Source of the DNA: Cytophagaceae bacterium
GTDB taxonomy: Bacteria > Bacteroidota > Bacteroidia > Cytophagales > Flexibacteraceae
DNA length: 5,399 nt
Assembly (NCBI GenBank): GCA_947464365.1
Contig: CANHWS010000232.1
Location: forward strand, 1-5,399
Reading direction: 5' to 3'
Part shown: piece after piece, positions 1 to 5,399 of the stretch
Layout of the letters: every line of letters begins with the position of its first letter
Numbering within the stretch: position 1 is the stretch's first letter
The notes under the pieces: generated by a model
Database searches by the model: none
What the model was told of the DNA's origin: nothing
The model's input: only the letters and a program-made list of their open reading frames with translations
Position numbers and translations under genes: made by a program

Positions 1-1116
1 AGCAAGCAAGCCAGCACCCTAGAGCATGTCATCTTTGCGGGGTTTACCCACCAGCCTGCCGTTACGTTGGCCCAGCGGCTCTTAGCAGTACTGCCGGGTG
101 CTCATAGCAAGGTTTTTTATAGTGACAATGGCAGCACCGCCGTCGAGGTAGCCCTCAAGATGGCCCTACAATATTGGCATAACCTCGGCACACCACGTAC
201 CAGCATCGTTGCCTTATCAGGTGCCTACCATGGCGACACGTTTGGGGCCATGTCGGTGGCTGACCGCAATCCGTTCAATGCCCCATTTGCCCCACTTTTG
301 TTCGATGTGCAGCAGCTTGATCTAAGGCCAACGGACGACATTTGGGCACCGCTTGACGAGGCAGACCACCGAACCATCCAACAACTAGAGGCGATCCTGT
401 CCCAGAGTAAACCAGCAGCCTTCATCTACGAGCCATTGGTGCAGGGCTCTGCTGGGATGCGATTCTTTAAAGTGGACCTGTTGACCCGACTACTTGAATT
501 AGCACAGCAGCACCATGTAATCACTATTGCTGATGAGATCATGACTGGCTTTGGGCGCACGGGTCTCCTTTTCGCATCCGAGCATATCACCAAAACGAAC
601 CCAGAACTTAGCCCGGATATCATTTGTCTGAGCAAAGGCCTGACTGGTGGATTTCTACCATTGGGGGTCACGACTTGCAAGGATCATATCCAGCAAGCCT
701 ATCGGCAAGAGGACATCATGGCCACCTTTTTCCATGGCCATAGCTTTACGGCAAACCCGATTTCTTGTGCTGCCGCCCTTGCGAGCCTGGACTTGCTTCA
801 AGCTGATCATAGCAGCTTGCAACGCCAGCAGTTGTCTGCGAGTTTGGCCAATTTTGCGCATTCTTTACAGGCCAATCCTGCCATTGCCCATGTGCGGCAC
901 CTAGGTTGTGTCCTTGCTCTTGAGTGGAAGTCCAGCGACAAAACAGGCTATTTTAATGAGGCCCGCCACCGCCTATACCAATGGTGCATCGATCGTGATG
1001 TCTTGTTGCGTCCTCTTGGCAATGTGCTCTACATCATCCCACCCTACTGCATCAGTGAGGAAAGTTTACAGCGCGTCTATACTGTAATCAGGGAGCTATT
1101 GGCCGAGCTGCAATAA
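1..1116 (+). CDS. bioA: Adenosylmethionine-8-amino-7-oxononanoate aminotransferase (BioA), 5'-truncated by the window edge
   Basis: This PLP-dependent class III aminotransferase acts in the cytoplasm. It transfers the amino group of S-adenosylmethionine to 7-keto-8-aminopelargonate, giving 7,8-diaminopelargonate in biotin synthesis. Frame 1 is open from base 1; a TTG at 67 is internal, because the codons before it read LEHVIFAGFTHQPAV, a conserved BioA segment. Of the 371 visible codons, GSTAVE (44-49) and YHGDT (76-80) are cofactor/substrate motifs. The aspartate of DEIMTGFGRTG (codon 178, bases 532-534) should contact the pyridine nitrogen. The lysine of SKGLTGGFLPLG (codon 212, bases 634-636) is the Schiff-base residue. 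HGHSFTANP follows, and the arginine of LLRPLGN (codon 337) matches the substrate-carboxylate arginine. Family members have about 420-430 residues, so roughly 55 N-terminal residues are missing. The TAA stop at 1114-1116 lies inside the convergent glycosyltransferase gene. No other bio gene is in view. The HGHSFTANP variant, where E. coli has a GPTFMGNP-type sequence, fits Bacteroidota. Confidence 0.95.
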   Translation, partial: SKQASTLEHVIFAGFTHQPAVTLAQRLLAVLPGAHSKVFYSDNGSTAVEVALKMALQYWHNLGTPRTSIVALSGAYHGDTFGAMSVADRNPFNAPFAPLLFDVQQLDLRPTDDIWAPLDEADHRTIQQLEAILSQSKPAAFIYEPLVQGSAGMRFFKVDLLTRLLELAQQHHVITIADEIMTGFGRTGLLFASEHITKTNPELSPDIICLSKGLTGGFLPLGVTTCKDHIQQAYRQEDIMATFFHGHSFTANPISCAAALASLDLLQADHSSLQRQQLSASLANFAHSLQANPAIAHVRHLGCVLALEWKSSDKTGYFNEARHRLYQWCIDRDVLLRPLGNVLYIIPPYCISEESLQRVYTVIRELLAELQ

Positions 1117-2175
1117 TTCCTGAGGTACCCTAATCTGCTGAATGCAGACACAGTTTTGTGTTTTGCGGCAGTCTTCGCAAGATTTATCGGCGACCAGCAC
1201 CCTAGCTTTTGGCCCGATAGGTGCCCACCTACCGGGGTGCATCGGCCTAATCGGAGGATAGATCCCCACCACAGGCACCCCCATTGCACTGGCAATATGT
1301 AGCGGCCCGGTTGAGCAGGCGACTACTTGATCTGCCTTGGCCAGCAAGGCAATAAGCTCAGCCAAAGACAAACGACCAGTCGCATCGATGACCCCTGTTT
1401 GGTCAAACAAATCAGTGGATTCCGTCCGCATTTTGGTACCATCTTTCTCTGTGCCCGTAACCACCACTTGCAGTCCATCGGCCACATAGCGACGGGCCAA
1501 GGCTGCATATTCGGCTAAGGGCCACTCACGTGCGCTGCCAGCAGACTTAGGATGCAAAACCACGTAGTGAGATTGGAGCTCTGGTAATTTATTTGGCAAT
1601 GATTGCAGGGCCTCAGCAACTGGCGCAAGACCGAAAAGCAGGCCTAAAGATTTGGTTGAAGGGACTACTGGCGCACTGAAAAATGGCCCCAACAAAGCCA
1701 CATTCAATTGCGCCTCATGCAGGTCAGATGATTTACGCCCGACGTTAGGCCTGATATTGCAGGTCAGCCAATGCCACCACCGATGGCTGGTACCTACCCG
1801 GAATTTGACCCCTTTCTGCTTGACCGCCTTGGCCACCTCCCGATCTGGAAAAACAAAAATAGCTACATCATATTGGGCTGCCTGCCAGGCTTGATCCCCA
1901 TCCACGAGTTGCGCCCGATCCCAAAATTGGTCCACCCACCGACAGGCCTCAAGGATGGGCTGGGTATAGGGTTTGCCCACAAAACCGATATGCGCATCGG
2001 GCCAAATCTGCTTGATCAAGCCACATAGCGGTAGGGTCAAGATCACATCCCCAAGGTTATCCGTCCGGCTAATCAGGAAGCGAGGTGTTGTGGGCAACGT
2101 ATAGGTAGATGACACCAATCGCCTTGCCTCCGATACCATCGTTTCTAGTTCTGTTTTAGGGGATTGGTTGGGCAT
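1096..2175 (-). CDS. Glycosyltransferase family 9 protein (heptosyltransferase-like)
   Basis: This 359-residue protein is a GT-B fold glycosyltransferase of family 9, the family of the ADP-heptose:LPS heptosyltransferases WaaC/WaaF. It probably adds a sugar to a lipid-linked or LPS-core acceptor at the cytoplasmic face of the inner membrane; donor and acceptor cannot be read from the sequence. RTDNLGDVILTLP (37-49) is the N-terminal family signature, and D43 aligns with the proposed catalytic aspartate of WaaC. LHPKSAGSAREWPLAEYA (207-224) opens the donor-binding half, and STGPLHIASAMGVPVVG (288-304) is the strongest family motif. Near the C-terminus a cysteine cluster, C333, C336, C342 and C344, resembles the cysteine-containing tail of WaaF-type enzymes. 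There is no signal peptide or membrane segment. The start is the ATG at 2173-2175, with no Shine-Dalgarno; an in-frame ATG at codon 13 is an alternative, and both precede the family signature. The TAG stop (1096-1098) lies inside the 3' end of bioA. The gene diverges from the next glycosyltransferase gene. Confidence 0.92.
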   Translation of the reverse strand: MPNQSPKTELETMVSEARRLVSSTYTLPTTPRFLISRTDNLGDVILTLPLCGLIKQIWPDAHIGFVGKPYTQPILEACRWVDQFWDRAQLVDGDQAWQAAQYDVAIFVFPDREVAKAVKQKGVKFRVGTSHRWWHWLTCNIRPNVGRKSSDLHEAQLNVALLGPFFSAPVVPSTKSLGLLFGLAPVAEALQSLPNKLPELQSHYVVLHPKSAGSAREWPLAEYAALARRYVADGLQVVVTGTEKDGTKMRTESTDLFDQTGVIDATGRLSLAELIALLAKADQVVACSTGPLHIASAMGVPVVGIYPPIRPMHPGRWAPIGPKARVLVADKSCEDCRKTQNCVCIQQIRVPQELLQLGQ

Positions 2176-2219
2176 ATTGTATTTGCAACTCTTTATCTGA
2201 CGTGAGCTTGGTGGTGCAA

Positions 2220-2256
2220 GTTAAGGTCTTGGAGGGATTGATAGGTTGTCCTTAAC
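2220..2256. repeat. 7-bp inverted repeat GTTAAGG...CCTTAAC
   Basis: GTTAAGG at 2220-2226 is matched exactly by its reverse complement CCTTAAC at 2250-2256, with 23 bases between the arms. The pairing does not extend beyond 7 bp on either side. It lies 44-81 bases upstream of the minus-strand glycosyltransferase start, so it could be a half-site pair for a regulator. A 7-bp match with a long spacer can also occur by chance. Confidence 0.3.
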
Positions 2257-2343
2257 ACTGAACCAAAGGCAGCAAACAAACGACCTAGCCATAGCCTTCA
2301 TGGACCTGCATGGCAAAAAACACACCTCTTGATACCCCCATTC

Positions 2344-2366
2344 CCAAAACAGATAGCTAGTTTTGG
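2344..2366. repeat. 7-bp inverted repeat CCAAAAC-N9-GTTTTGG upstream of the GT8-like gene
   Basis: CCAAAAC at 2344-2350 and GTTTTGG at 2360-2366 are exact reverse complements around a 9-base centre. The element ends 27 bases before the ATG at 2394, and its right arm contains most of the candidate -7 promoter element. A 23-bp dyad overlapping a promoter is the usual layout of an operator for a dimeric repressor. It could also be a coincidence of A/T-rich sequence. No U-run follows, so it is not a terminator. Confidence 0.35.
2358..2365 (+). promoter_or_regulatory. Candidate Bacteroidota -7 promoter element TAGTTTTG
   Basis: TAGTTTTG matches the Bacteroidota primary sigma factor -7 consensus TAnnTTTG at all six defined positions. 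It would place the transcript start near 2370 and give a leader of about 20-25 bases. The nearest upstream TTG (2329-2331) is 26 bases away, longer than the usual spacing of about 17-23 to the -33 element, so the -33 half is weak. The call depends on the organism being Bacteroidota. Confidence 0.35.
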
Positions 2367-2393
2367 CTAATTAATCAACTTACAACCCGTTCA

Positions 2394-3305
2394 ATGTCCA
2401 GCCAGAACCGCTACCTCATCTACCAAGCCTATGGAAGCCAAGCCATCCTGACTGAGGTATTGTTTTCGGCGGCTTCGGTACTGGCTCAATCTATTGATCC
2501 TCCCCAGATCGTCATCTACACTGACCAAACAGATTGGTTTAGGCAATACCGATGGTTAGAGGGTACCCAGTACATCCCGCTTAACCCAACAATGCTGGCC
2601 ACTTGGGCAGGGCCTGACAAGTTTGTGCATCGGGTCAAGATTTGTATCCTGGCAGATGCTGCCACGCAATTCGATGGTAAACTAATCTACCTCGATTCTG
2701 ATACCTTGGTAATGACCGACATCAATAAGTTATTCGGCGTCATTGGCCCAGAGGTGCACCTGACTCATACCAACGAGGGTAGCCTGCGCGACTCTGCCCT
2801 GCGGCTTAACCGAAAGATTGGCCAATATATGCGGGGCAAATCATGGATGATTGATGGGCAACCCAAATCCATAGGCCTAGAGACCCAGATGTATAATGCT
2901 GGCGTGCTCGGTATGACTACCGCTGATGGCCAAGTGTTGCTACCCAAGGTCTTGCATCTGACAGACCAACTCTACCATACCTGGCCTAAGCACACCATGG
3001 AGCAGCTTGCCTTCAGCTACGTATTGGGCCAGCATCAAGTGATTGACACCACGGCCTCAGTCCTACACTACTGGAAACTCAAGGCTTTGCGCCCTCAGCT
3101 GATCGACCTAGCAAAACAACAACTTGCAGCGCAGCCTGACCATAGTGCTCGAGACTTGATCCAGGCCCTCAACGCTCGTTACGACTTCCCTACCCTATTG
3201 GCCCACCAAAACGCATGGGATGCTAAGCCTAGTATTTGGCGCAAAATCCTGACGCTGATGGGCAAGGGCTGGGATCTTCAGAAACAACAACTTTTACATA
3301 ACTAA
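2394..3305 (+). CDS. GT8-like (GT-A fold) glycosyltransferase, substrate unknown
   Basis: This 303-residue protein looks like a nucleotide-sugar-dependent glycosyltransferase of the GT-A fold, closest in style to family 8. The N-terminus YLIYQAYGSQAILTEVLFSA (7-26) matches the nucleotide-binding start of a type I recall as common, and often called hypothetical, in Cytophagales. IVIYTD (39-44) is a core strand. KLIYLDSDTLVMTDINKLF (96-114) holds the metal-binding DxD motif, D101-S102-D103, followed by the usual hydrophobic run. YNAGVLGM (167-174) is the typical acceptor-side motif, EQLAFSYVLG (203-212) follows, and H225 of LHYWK may be the third metal ligand seen in GT8 enzymes. There is no signal peptide or membrane segment, so it is probably cytoplasmic. 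ATG 2394 is the only possible start, since an in-frame TAG lies at 2358-2360 with no start codon between. No Shine-Dalgarno is present. The TAA stop is at 3303-3305. It may act with the divergent family 9 enzyme on a surface glycan. Confidence 0.82.
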   Translation: MSSQNRYLIYQAYGSQAILTEVLFSAASVLAQSIDPPQIVIYTDQTDWFRQYRWLEGTQYIPLNPTMLATWAGPDKFVHRVKICILADAATQFDGKLIYLDSDTLVMTDINKLFGVIGPEVHLTHTNEGSLRDSALRLNRKIGQYMRGKSWMIDGQPKSIGLETQMYNAGVLGMTTADGQVLLPKVLHLTDQLYHTWPKHTMEQLAFSYVLGQHQVIDTTASVLHYWKLKALRPQLIDLAKQQLAAQPDHSARDLIQALNARYDFPTLLAHQNAWDAKPSIWRKILTLMGKGWDLQKQQLLHN

Positions 3306-3357
3306 GTCTGACGGATATACAGTCCATCAACAATAGGCAACGCATCAAGTACTTAAA
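3306..3357. other. Short convergent spacer, no clear terminator
   Basis: These 52 bases separate the stop codons of the GT8-like gene and the helicase gene. I see no GC-rich hairpin followed by a T-run on either strand. The only symmetric element is an 8-bp palindrome, AAGTACTT, at 3347-3354. Transcripts from both sides probably run into each other or end by another mechanism. Confidence 0.5.
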
Positions 3358-5399
3358 TTAGAATGAATCCGTACTGATGCCTGGCCCCTCGACCCAAGCT
3401 CCATGGAGTTTGATATGCTCCAGCAAGTCGGCATAGAGGGTGTTTTTGCTAAGCACTTCTGCATCCCCCAACATCACGAGCTGGTCCTGAGCCCTGCTGA
3501 GTGCCACATTCAGTTTGCGGTCTACTGTGCCAGACTGGTCAAAGCTGCTAAGGGCTGCAAACTGCCGCTCATGCAGAATCGTGAACGACAGGATGATCGT
3601 TTTGCGCTGCGATCCCTGAAACCGCTCCACCGTATCCACCGTCACCAACTTAAGGGTTTGGATCATGTCCTGATCTAGGGATAAGTCGCCTGAAAGATTC
3701 TCGATTTCTTGCTCGATCATCGCCACCTGATTCCGGAATGGCGCAATGACCCCGATTTCTTTCCCAGGCTCAAAAGCCTCAGGATGTTGCCGATTGTCAG
3801 ACCTCGATAGCGCCTTCTGGACCACCAGATGGGCAGCCAACTTGGCTTCGGCCTCCTTGCTTTTGCTGTACGACACCACATCCTGAGGGGTTGGCACATT
3901 GACAAAAACCAATCGTTTGGTGGCCAAGGCAATCAAAAGCTCGTCAGATAGCAAATGTGGTGCTGCGACCTGCACATATCCATTGTTGTAGGCATGGACG
4001 TCCCAGCTTGGCACCAAAAGCGCATCCTGATCGGGCCTTGCTGTCGTTAGCCTATTGTTATAAAATTTGGCACTAACGAATTGGCCAATATCCTTATGCA
4101 TGCGCCCCTGTTTGGTTAGCATCCCACGCACATGATCCCAGTTTTGGGCAGCAGCCATTGTCCAGAGCCGCTCAAAATAGCTATTGCGCATATCGGTAAG
4201 CCCAATCTGATGAAGGTCATCCTCGGCTGGCGTATTGGTATCCTCTTGGGCTGCTATCTTCGTTCGCTCAGCAGATTGCACCACCACGGCTGGCAACTGT
4301 TTGTGGTCGCCAATCAAGATAAACTTCCTGATCTTATTCAGGAAACCTAGCAAAAAGGGCTCCAATATCTGGCTAGCCTCATCGACGATCAGGACATCAA
4401 ACTGCTTCAGGCCAAATAAGGAAATCTGGCTATATAGACTACTTGCTGTGCCTACAAAAACATTGGTCCGAGCCAAAATGGTCTTGACATCATCCACACC
4501 GCGGCACCCTGCCAGCTGTCTGCTGAGCAAGAACTCACGGTATTCTGGCCCTGTGCCGAGGTTATGCCCGACCCTGATAAAGTTGAAATTGTCGGCGCCA
4601 TAATGATTCCGGAGCTCGACCAATTGCTCACAGATTTCGTCCACCGCGCGGTTGGTGTAGGCCATCAGCAGCACGTTGGTGGGCTTATGAAGGCCATAAT
4701 ACCAAGCCAAGTTCTTGAGCATAAAGCGCGTCTTGCCAGTACCTGGAGGACCCATCAGCAGATAGTAGTCTGGGCTGGCGACGGCAGAGCGCAAAAGTCG
4801 TTGTTGTTCGTCGCTGAGTGCGGCACCGTCGGGGCTGTTTTGCGGCCACGAGTCTGCCTGATAATTGTCAGGAGACCTCTCACCCAACAGAAGGCCAAGC
4901 CGTGCATTGCCAAGTGTAGGCAGGTGACAAAGCGTATTGATCCAGTGGTCAAGCGCGTTGTCCACCACATCTTTTTCGATGGCCCAAAAGTCCGAGCTCA
5001 TGAGGTACTTATCCGACAAAAATGGATGATTAAAGCTCAATCTGACCTTCTCCTCATCTATTTCATCGATGTTGGCTTTCACGATCTGATTCCGGACCGT
5101 GCTCATAGGATCCATCCGGCGCCAAGGATGTATGGGCATAGGGTACAACACAACCCGATCATTTTTCCGTAAGCCAGTGCGCAGAGCGCCACCAGCATCA
5201 AGCCCCGCTGCACGTTCCTTCGCAGGATCTCGGCTAAACTCTAGTTTGTTACCAATCAGCGTTCCTTGACAAATCGATAAGTGCTCTAGCAGCTCCGACT
5301 GGGCAATTTTTTCGATCCGGTCCTTGAGCCATAAGTTAGCCAGACCACCACGTTGGTCATCATCCGGGCTACCGATTTTACCTACTGCACGCTCCGCCA
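3358..5399 (-). CDS. DNA2/NAM7-type superfamily 1 helicase, probably Dna2-like, N-terminus beyond the right edge
   Basis: This is the C-terminal part, at least 679 residues, of an SF1B helicase (Upf1/Dna2/NAM7 group), expected to unwind nucleic acid with ATP, probably in repair or replication. A GTG at 5149-5151 is not the start: the frame stays open to base 5399, adding 82 codons with no stop. Numbering from that GTG, residues 1-80 resemble the barrel-like segment preceding the motor in Dna2 proteins (VRNQIVKANIDEI, then FWAIEKDVVD). All helicase motifs are present: Q-motif LSDEQQ (112-117), Walker A GPPGTGKT (134-141, bases 4729-4752), Ia AYTNRAVDEI (164-173), II DEAS (257-260, bases 4372-4383), III GDHKQLP (281-287), IV KQGRMHKDI (347-355), V VDTVERFQGS (505-514) and VI RKLNVALSRAQ (545-555). 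The motor therefore looks intact. No nuclease motif is visible; in Dna2 proteins the nuclease lies N-terminal, which here is outside the window. The TAA stop is at 3358-3360. A stand-alone NAM7/Upf1-like helicase is the alternative. Confidence 0.9.
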   Translation of the reverse strand, partial: AERAVGKIGSPDDDQRGGLANLWLKDRIEKIAQSELLEHLSICQGTLIGNKLEFSRDPAKERAAGLDAGGALRTGLRKNDRVVLYPMPIHPWRRMDPMSTVRNQIVKANIDEIDEEKVRLSFNHPFLSDKYLMSSDFWAIEKDVVDNALDHWINTLCHLPTLGNARLGLLLGERSPDNYQADSWPQNSPDGAALSDEQQRLLRSAVASPDYYLLMGPPGTGKTRFMLKNLAWYYGLHKPTNVLLMAYTNRAVDEICEQLVELRNHYGADNFNFIRVGHNLGTGPEYREFLLSRQLAGCRGVDDVKTILARTNVFVGTASSLYSQISLFGLKQFDVLIVDEASQILEPFLLGFLNKIRKFILIGDHKQLPAVVVQSAERTKIAAQEDTNTPAEDDLHQIGLTDMRNSYFERLWTMAAAQNWDHVRGMLTKQGRMHKDIGQFVSAKFYNNRLTTARPDQDALLVPSWDVHAYNNGYVQVAAPHLLSDELLIALATKRLVFVNVPTPQDVVSYSKSKEAEAKLAAHLVVQKALSRSDNRQHPEAFEPGKEIGVIAPFRNQVAMIEQEIENLSGDLSLDQDMIQTLKLVTVDTVERFQGSQRKTIILSFTILHERQFAALSSFDQSGTVDRKLNVALSRAQDQLVMLGDAEVLSKNTLYADLLEHIKLHGAWVEGPGISTDSF

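Larger units (their letters stand above)
2176..2393. promoter_or_regulatory. Divergent intergenic region between two glycosyltransferase genes
   Basis: This 218-base stretch separates two divergent start codons and must carry the promoters of both genes, unless the minus-strand gene is read from farther away. The half near the plus-strand gene is A/T-rich just before the ATG (TTAATCAACTTACAA). It contains two 7-bp inverted repeats, listed separately. I found a TAnnTTTG match only for the plus-strand gene, and no convincing minus-strand promoter. No ORF, tRNA or riboswitch fold is recognisable here. Confidence 0.6.

Noticed and set aside
67..69. TTG as start codon of bioA
   Set aside because: The codons before it encode conserved BioA sequence (LEHVIFAGFTHQPAV), so the gene begins before base 1.
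1146..1164. Hairpin ACACA-GTTT-TGTGT followed by three T, about 30 bases after the bioA stop, as a terminator
   Set aside because: The stem is only 5 bp with a single wobble extension, the T-run is too short, and the sequence encodes the cysteine-rich tail of the opposite gene. It is too weak to call.
3347..3354. Palindrome AAGTACTT in the convergent spacer
   Set aside because: It is an 8-bp palindrome with no loop, no T-run and no promoter nearby, and such sites are expected by chance.
4235..4603. A 122-codon plus-strand open frame inside the helicase region
   Set aside because: It is antisense to helicase motifs Ia to III and has no domain likeness or start signals.
5149..5151. GTG as start codon of the helicase gene
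   Set aside because: The reading frame continues without a stop to the right edge, and the upstream codons encode sequence that fits the same protein. The true start must lie outside the window.
4564..5172. A 202-codon plus-strand open frame opposite the helicase gene
   Set aside because: It lies wholly antisense to a gene with all helicase motifs. Its translation shows no recognisable domain and no ribosome-binding or promoter signal. It is a by-product of the codon use of the real gene.

Overview
The window holds four protein-coding genes and almost no spare DNA. Base composition is close to even GC/AT. Several signs point to a Bacteroidota bacterium, most likely a mid-GC member of the Cytophagales. 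The two visible start codons lack a Shine-Dalgarno sequence. A TAnnTTTG element, the Bacteroidota -7 consensus, lies just upstream of the only plus-strand start. The BioA carries an HGHSFTANP variant, and the two glycosyltransferases and the Dna2-like helicase resemble proteins I associate with that group. This placement is inference from protein and promoter style, not from a marker gene.

Layout from left to right: (1) the 3' part of bioA (+), a PLP enzyme of biotin synthesis, cut by the left edge; (2) a complete glycosyltransferase family 9 gene (-), converging on bioA and overlapping its last 21 bases; (3) a 218-base divergent intergenic region with two 7-bp inverted repeats, one of which overlaps a candidate -7 promoter element; (4) a complete GT8-like (GT-A fold) glycosyltransferase gene (+); (5) a 52-base convergent spacer without a clear terminator; (6) a long superfamily 1 helicase gene of the DNA2/NAM7 type (-). 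Its frame stays open to the right edge, so the N-terminal part, where Dna2 proteins carry a nuclease, lies outside the window.

The genes do not form one pathway. The two glycosyltransferases are divergent neighbours and could share regulation and act on the same surface glycan or lipopolysaccharide, but only proximity supports this. bioA (biotin) and the helicase (DNA repair or replication) are housekeeping-type flanks. I see no RNA gene, CRISPR array, insertion sequence, attachment site or clear defence or mobile module. The window looks like ordinary chromosome, and I did not find a convincing undescribed system in it.
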